A stretch of DNA of 64,000 nucleotides from Elizabethkingia sp. YR214 (GTDB taxonomy: Bacteria; Bacteroidota; Bacteroidia; Flavobacteriales; Weeksellaceae), in contig NZ_QBUH01000007.1 in the NCBI RefSeq assembly GCF_003058195.1, positions 110,997-174,996 of the forward strand, in the 5' to 3' direction. Within the stretch, counting starts at the first letter, position 1. Each line of letters begins with the position of its first letter. Below are positions 62,183-64,000 of this stretch, in pieces. Made by a program: the position numbers and the translations under genes. The notes beneath the pieces are model-generated. The model was not told the DNA's origin and did no database searches. It saw nothing but the letters and a program-made list of their open reading frames with translations.

Positions 62183-62281
62183 ATGATGATGAAAAGTAAA
62201 CAAATAAACAAGGGTCCATATCCGGTAACGAGTAAGTTACAAATACAAACCATTATTAGTACTGCTTCAATATTACTTTAA
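62183..62281 (+). CDS. Short open reading frame of unknown status (32 residues)
   Basis: ATG repeated three times, then a 32-codon frame beginning MMMKSKQINKG. The opening resembles that of the small protein at 63389 (MMKKSKETE), and the leader is A-rich as in expressed flavobacterial genes, but the E-x-E...AA-x-S motif is absent in all frames downstream. It could be a remnant of another family copy or chance. Confidence 0.25.
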   Translation: MMMKSKQINKGPYPVTSKLQIQTIISTASILL

Positions 62282-62555
62282 ACAGGCAGGGTGTTACAGG
62301 GAGTTTTCCATACAGAAATTGATATGATTGCTGAATGATTTTTATTCACAACAGGCGGAAAACTGAAATAAAACAGCTTATTCATAATTATGAAAAGAAT
62401 GACGAGAATGGGCATGTGTAATAACTGTATTTTGTAAATGTGTAAATAATATACACCTGCTGGTCTATGCTTTTTTCTGTGTACTAAATCTGTCTTCTGA
62501 CACCTTCCTTTTAAGTATGTAAGTATTTAGATGTTATAGTCTTTATTCTGATCAT

Positions 62556-63185
62556 ATGAAGATAAATATTGAAACATACCTGATCATACTATGGTTGGTA
62601 CATTTACCCTTTTCTTGTAATTCTGCTTCAAAGACTGAATTATGCCATAATTCTGATATACCGTCATCATATAAAAATGATGTTAAGTATAATCATGCGA
62701 TATATTTATTAACCGCCGATATTGCTGAATTGAAAGAGGATAGGAAAGATAATGTTTTAATGTATACAAGTGTGCTTTTGGCTTCTGCTTTTGGACTGGG
62801 GTTGTTTGTGTATAAGAGGATTAGTGCATCGGAATCTAAAAGAAAAATTTTGGAGAATGAAACCAGAATACTGAAAACAAAGATTCATGACAAAAGCTTT
62901 GATGAGGTAATAGCATTGGCAAAAAAGAACGATACGGTATTTTTCACCAAGTTCACAGCTTTGTACCCGAATTTTGTACCTGGTCTGCATAAGATTAATC
63001 CGGATATGAAGCGTTCAGAACTTATGTTTTGCGCTATGTTAAAACTGAATTTCTCTTCAAAAGAAATTGCAAATATTACCGGGGTATTACATACCTCTGT
63101 ACAGAAAAGGAAAAATAAAATTCGAAAAAGGCTAAATATTCCCAGTGAAGCTGATCTTTATTTTTTCTTTGATCAGTTGGGCTAA
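62556..63185 (+). CDS. Membrane-anchored helix-turn-helix regulator (module 2)
   Basis: 209 residues. It starts with a hydrophobic export signal ending LPFSC, a possible lipobox (Cys21), then a short extracytoplasmic part (about 22-68), one membrane helix (MYTSVLLASAFGLGLFVY, about 69-86), a coiled stretch, and a C-terminal helix-turn-helix: NPDMKRSELMFCAMLKL, FSSKEIANITGVLHTSVQKRKNKIRK, SEADLYFFFDQLG. The last domain is clearly homologous to the end of the module 1 regulator although the sensor halves differ. It precedes a small protein of the same type as in module 1. No clear promoter. Confidence 0.72.
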   Translation: MKINIETYLIILWLVHLPFSCNSASKTELCHNSDIPSSYKNDVKYNHAIYLLTADIAELKEDRKDNVLMYTSVLLASAFGLGLFVYKRISASESKRKILENETRILKTKIHDKSFDEVIALAKKNDTVFFTKFTALYPNFVPGLHKINPDMKRSELMFCAMLKLNFSSKEIANITGVLHTSVQKRKNKIRKRLNIPSEADLYFFFDQLG

Positions 63186-63388
63186 AAAAATGTCCTGAAT
63201 CTGTCTGTTATTTATTGTTTATCAGTAATATATAATTATAGGTAATAGATGAGGGATAGGCTGAAATAAAAAATAAATGGTAAAGTATGATCCAAAGGAT
63301 AGTATAGTATAAGGCTTAATTCAATAGATATTTTGACTTTTGTTTACGCAAAATGATGAACCTGAATTACATATAAACAGAAACACAA
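63186..63388 (+). other. Upstream region of the module 2 small protein
   Basis: About 200 bases with no gene. A repeat of GATAGTATAGTATAAG type lies near 63299-63314, and TATTTTGA at 63330-63337 is a poor match to the -7 consensus. The phased TGTA array of module 1 is not repeated here. Confidence 0.3.
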
Positions 63389-63586
63389 ATGATGAAAAAA
63401 AGTAAAGAAACTGAATGTGGCTTTTGCAAAGAAAGCTACAAAGAACCTGTATTGATTGTAGAATCAATAGAGTTAGAGTATGGCATTGCTGCCGGATCTG
63501 CAAAAGTAATCCCCCCTGATTCCTCAGGATCTGTAAAAGAAGAATGGGATACCGGAGCAGATGACAATCGTACTATAGAATGGTAA
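63389..63586 (+). CDS. Small motif protein of module 2 (65 residues, ExE..IAAGSA type)
   Basis: 65 residues starting MMKKSKETECGFCKES, then VLIVESIELEYGIAAGSAKVIPP and an acidic, Trp-containing tail (EEWDTGADDN...IEW). No export signal is apparent. The central motif E-x-E-x-x-I-A-A-G-S matches the first small protein (E-x-E-x-x-L-A-A-N-S), and both tails contain E-x-W-D. From memory, many unnamed Bacteroidota small proteins share this layout; I know no established function. A peptide signal, a matured (RiPP-like) product or an envelope-associated small protein are all possible. An intact A-rich leader and a terminator at 63707 support expression. Confidence 0.7.
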   Translation: MMKKSKETECGFCKESYKEPVLIVESIELEYGIAAGSAKVIPPDSSGSVKEEWDTGADDNRTIEW

Positions 63587-63706
63587 TACAATCCTAAAAT
63601 CACAAAAGATGAAAAATAAAACCAGTAATGACATTGGTTTTTAGAATAATATACAAAAACACACTTCAGAAATATTATTCATTATTCAGCAAATTAAATT
63701 TGCAGG

Positions 63707-63737
63707 AACAGATGACCTTCGGGGCATCTGTTTTTTT
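63707..63737 (+). terminator. Terminator of module 2
   Basis: AACAGATG and CATCTGTT form the outer stem, with an A/G mismatch and CC/GG pairs around a TTCG tetraloop, followed by TTTTTTT. Confidence 0.85.
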
Positions 63738-63775
63738 AATGCACCATAGCTATAATCAGAAAAAGACTATTGTTG

Positions 63776-63802
63776 AAATAAAAAACAGGCCCTAAGGCCT
63801 GT
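63776..63802 (-). terminator. Terminator of the threonine-aldolase-like gene
   Basis: ACAGGCC, loop CTAA, GGCCTGT (63785-63802); on the minus strand the hairpin is followed by a T-run (complement of the A-run 63779-63785). It lies 17 bases past the stop of the minus-strand gene. Confidence 0.8.
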
Positions 63803-63818
63803 AACGTGAGTATATTTA

Positions 63819-64000
63819 CTAAAACTTTATACTGCTTATCCTTTCCGCGAATAAGTTTAGTTGTTCATCCGAAAAATCTAGATGAGTTACAAACCGGACG
63901 AGGTCCTTACCAAAAGAAGAACAATAAATGTTATTTTCTTTAAGTTTGTTTACAAATGTTGCAGAGTCAATAGTGTTTGGAAGTTTGGCCATTACAATAT
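63819..64000 (-). CDS. Low-specificity L-threonine aldolase-like protein, C-terminal end (partial)
   Basis: A minus-strand frame enters from the right edge and stops at 63819-63821. About 59 residues are visible, including IVMAKLPNTIDSATFVNKL, IYCSSFGKDLVRFVTHLDFS and DEQLNLFAERI. The R-F-V-T-H-L-D segment at the C terminus is typical of PLP-dependent threonine aldolases (GntG/LtaE type), which cleave threonine to glycine and acetaldehyde. The catalytic half is outside the window. Confidence 0.75.
   Translation of the reverse strand, partial: IVMAKLPNTIDSATFVNKLKENNIYCSSFGKDLVRFVTHLDFSDEQLNLFAERISSIKF

Noticed and set aside
63609..63645. Very short frame MKNKTSNDIGF after module 2
   Set aside because: Only 11 codons; similarity to small-protein openings is limited to Lys/Asn richness.

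Overview
The window comes from an AT-rich Bacteroidota genome, most likely a flavobacterium of the Elizabethkingia/Chryseobacterium group (Weeksellaceae). Supporting signs are the Bacteroidota promoter pattern (TTTG or TTG, about 19-21 bases, then TAnnTTTG), A-rich leaders instead of strong Shine-Dalgarno sequences, DUF4270 and TonB-receptor genes, and the gene order panC / GT5-like / DUF4270 / glmS. The species call is inference from gene content. No tRNA, rRNA, CRISPR array, insertion sequence or prophage was seen.

Bases 1-24072 are a Wzx/Wzy-type capsule locus. It starts with the last codons of a probable WbpM/CapD-like gene, then the export lipoprotein Wza and the tyrosine kinase/co-polymerase Wzc. 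A very AT-rich strain-variable core follows: UDP-sugar dehydrogenase, acetyltransferase, flippase, polymerase, two glycosyltransferases, a secreted beta-helix protein and a beta-propeller lipoprotein. Next come the UDP-L-FucNAc genes (fnlA, a cupin, fnlB, fnlC), a WbuB-like transferase, a 4-ketoreductase and the polyprenyl-phosphate sugar-1-phosphate transferase that starts each repeat unit. A cytidylyltransferase and rfbC-rfbB-rfbA (no rfbD) close the locus before a strong terminator. Two non-coding gaps of 0.5-0.6 kb flank parts of the core.

Bases 24073-45420 are mostly housekeeping: lptB, an MsbA-like exporter, a cobalamin adenosyltransferase, thiamine diphosphokinase, speA and speB, a DUF2089/PH-domain/membrane/hydrolase operon, BON and SH3 proteins, outer-membrane receptors, panC, a shortened glycogen-synthase-like protein, DUF4270 and glmS.

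Bases 45430-59751 are a complete assimilatory sulfate-to-cysteine cluster. It has an Rrf2 regulator, APS reductase (cysH), ATP sulfurylase (cysD, cysN), serine acetyltransferase, cysteine synthase, siroheme methyltransferase, sulfite reductase flavoprotein and hemoprotein, a TonB-dependent receptor, and a fusion of precorrin-2 dehydrogenase with a TauE/SafE transporter. A 27-residue open reading frame ending Met-Cys-Met-Cys-Cys, followed by competing hairpins, lies between the hemoprotein and receptor genes and looks like a cysteine-sensing leader.

Bases 60400-63586 hold the most unusual content: two tandem modules, each a membrane-anchored regulator with the same C-terminal helix-turn-helix domain followed by a small protein with a shared E-x-E-x-x-[LI]-A-A-x-S motif. 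The first small protein is broken by a one-base shift in an A6 run. Five TGTA repeats at 11-12 base spacing precede it. The window ends inside a minus-strand threonine-aldolase-like gene.
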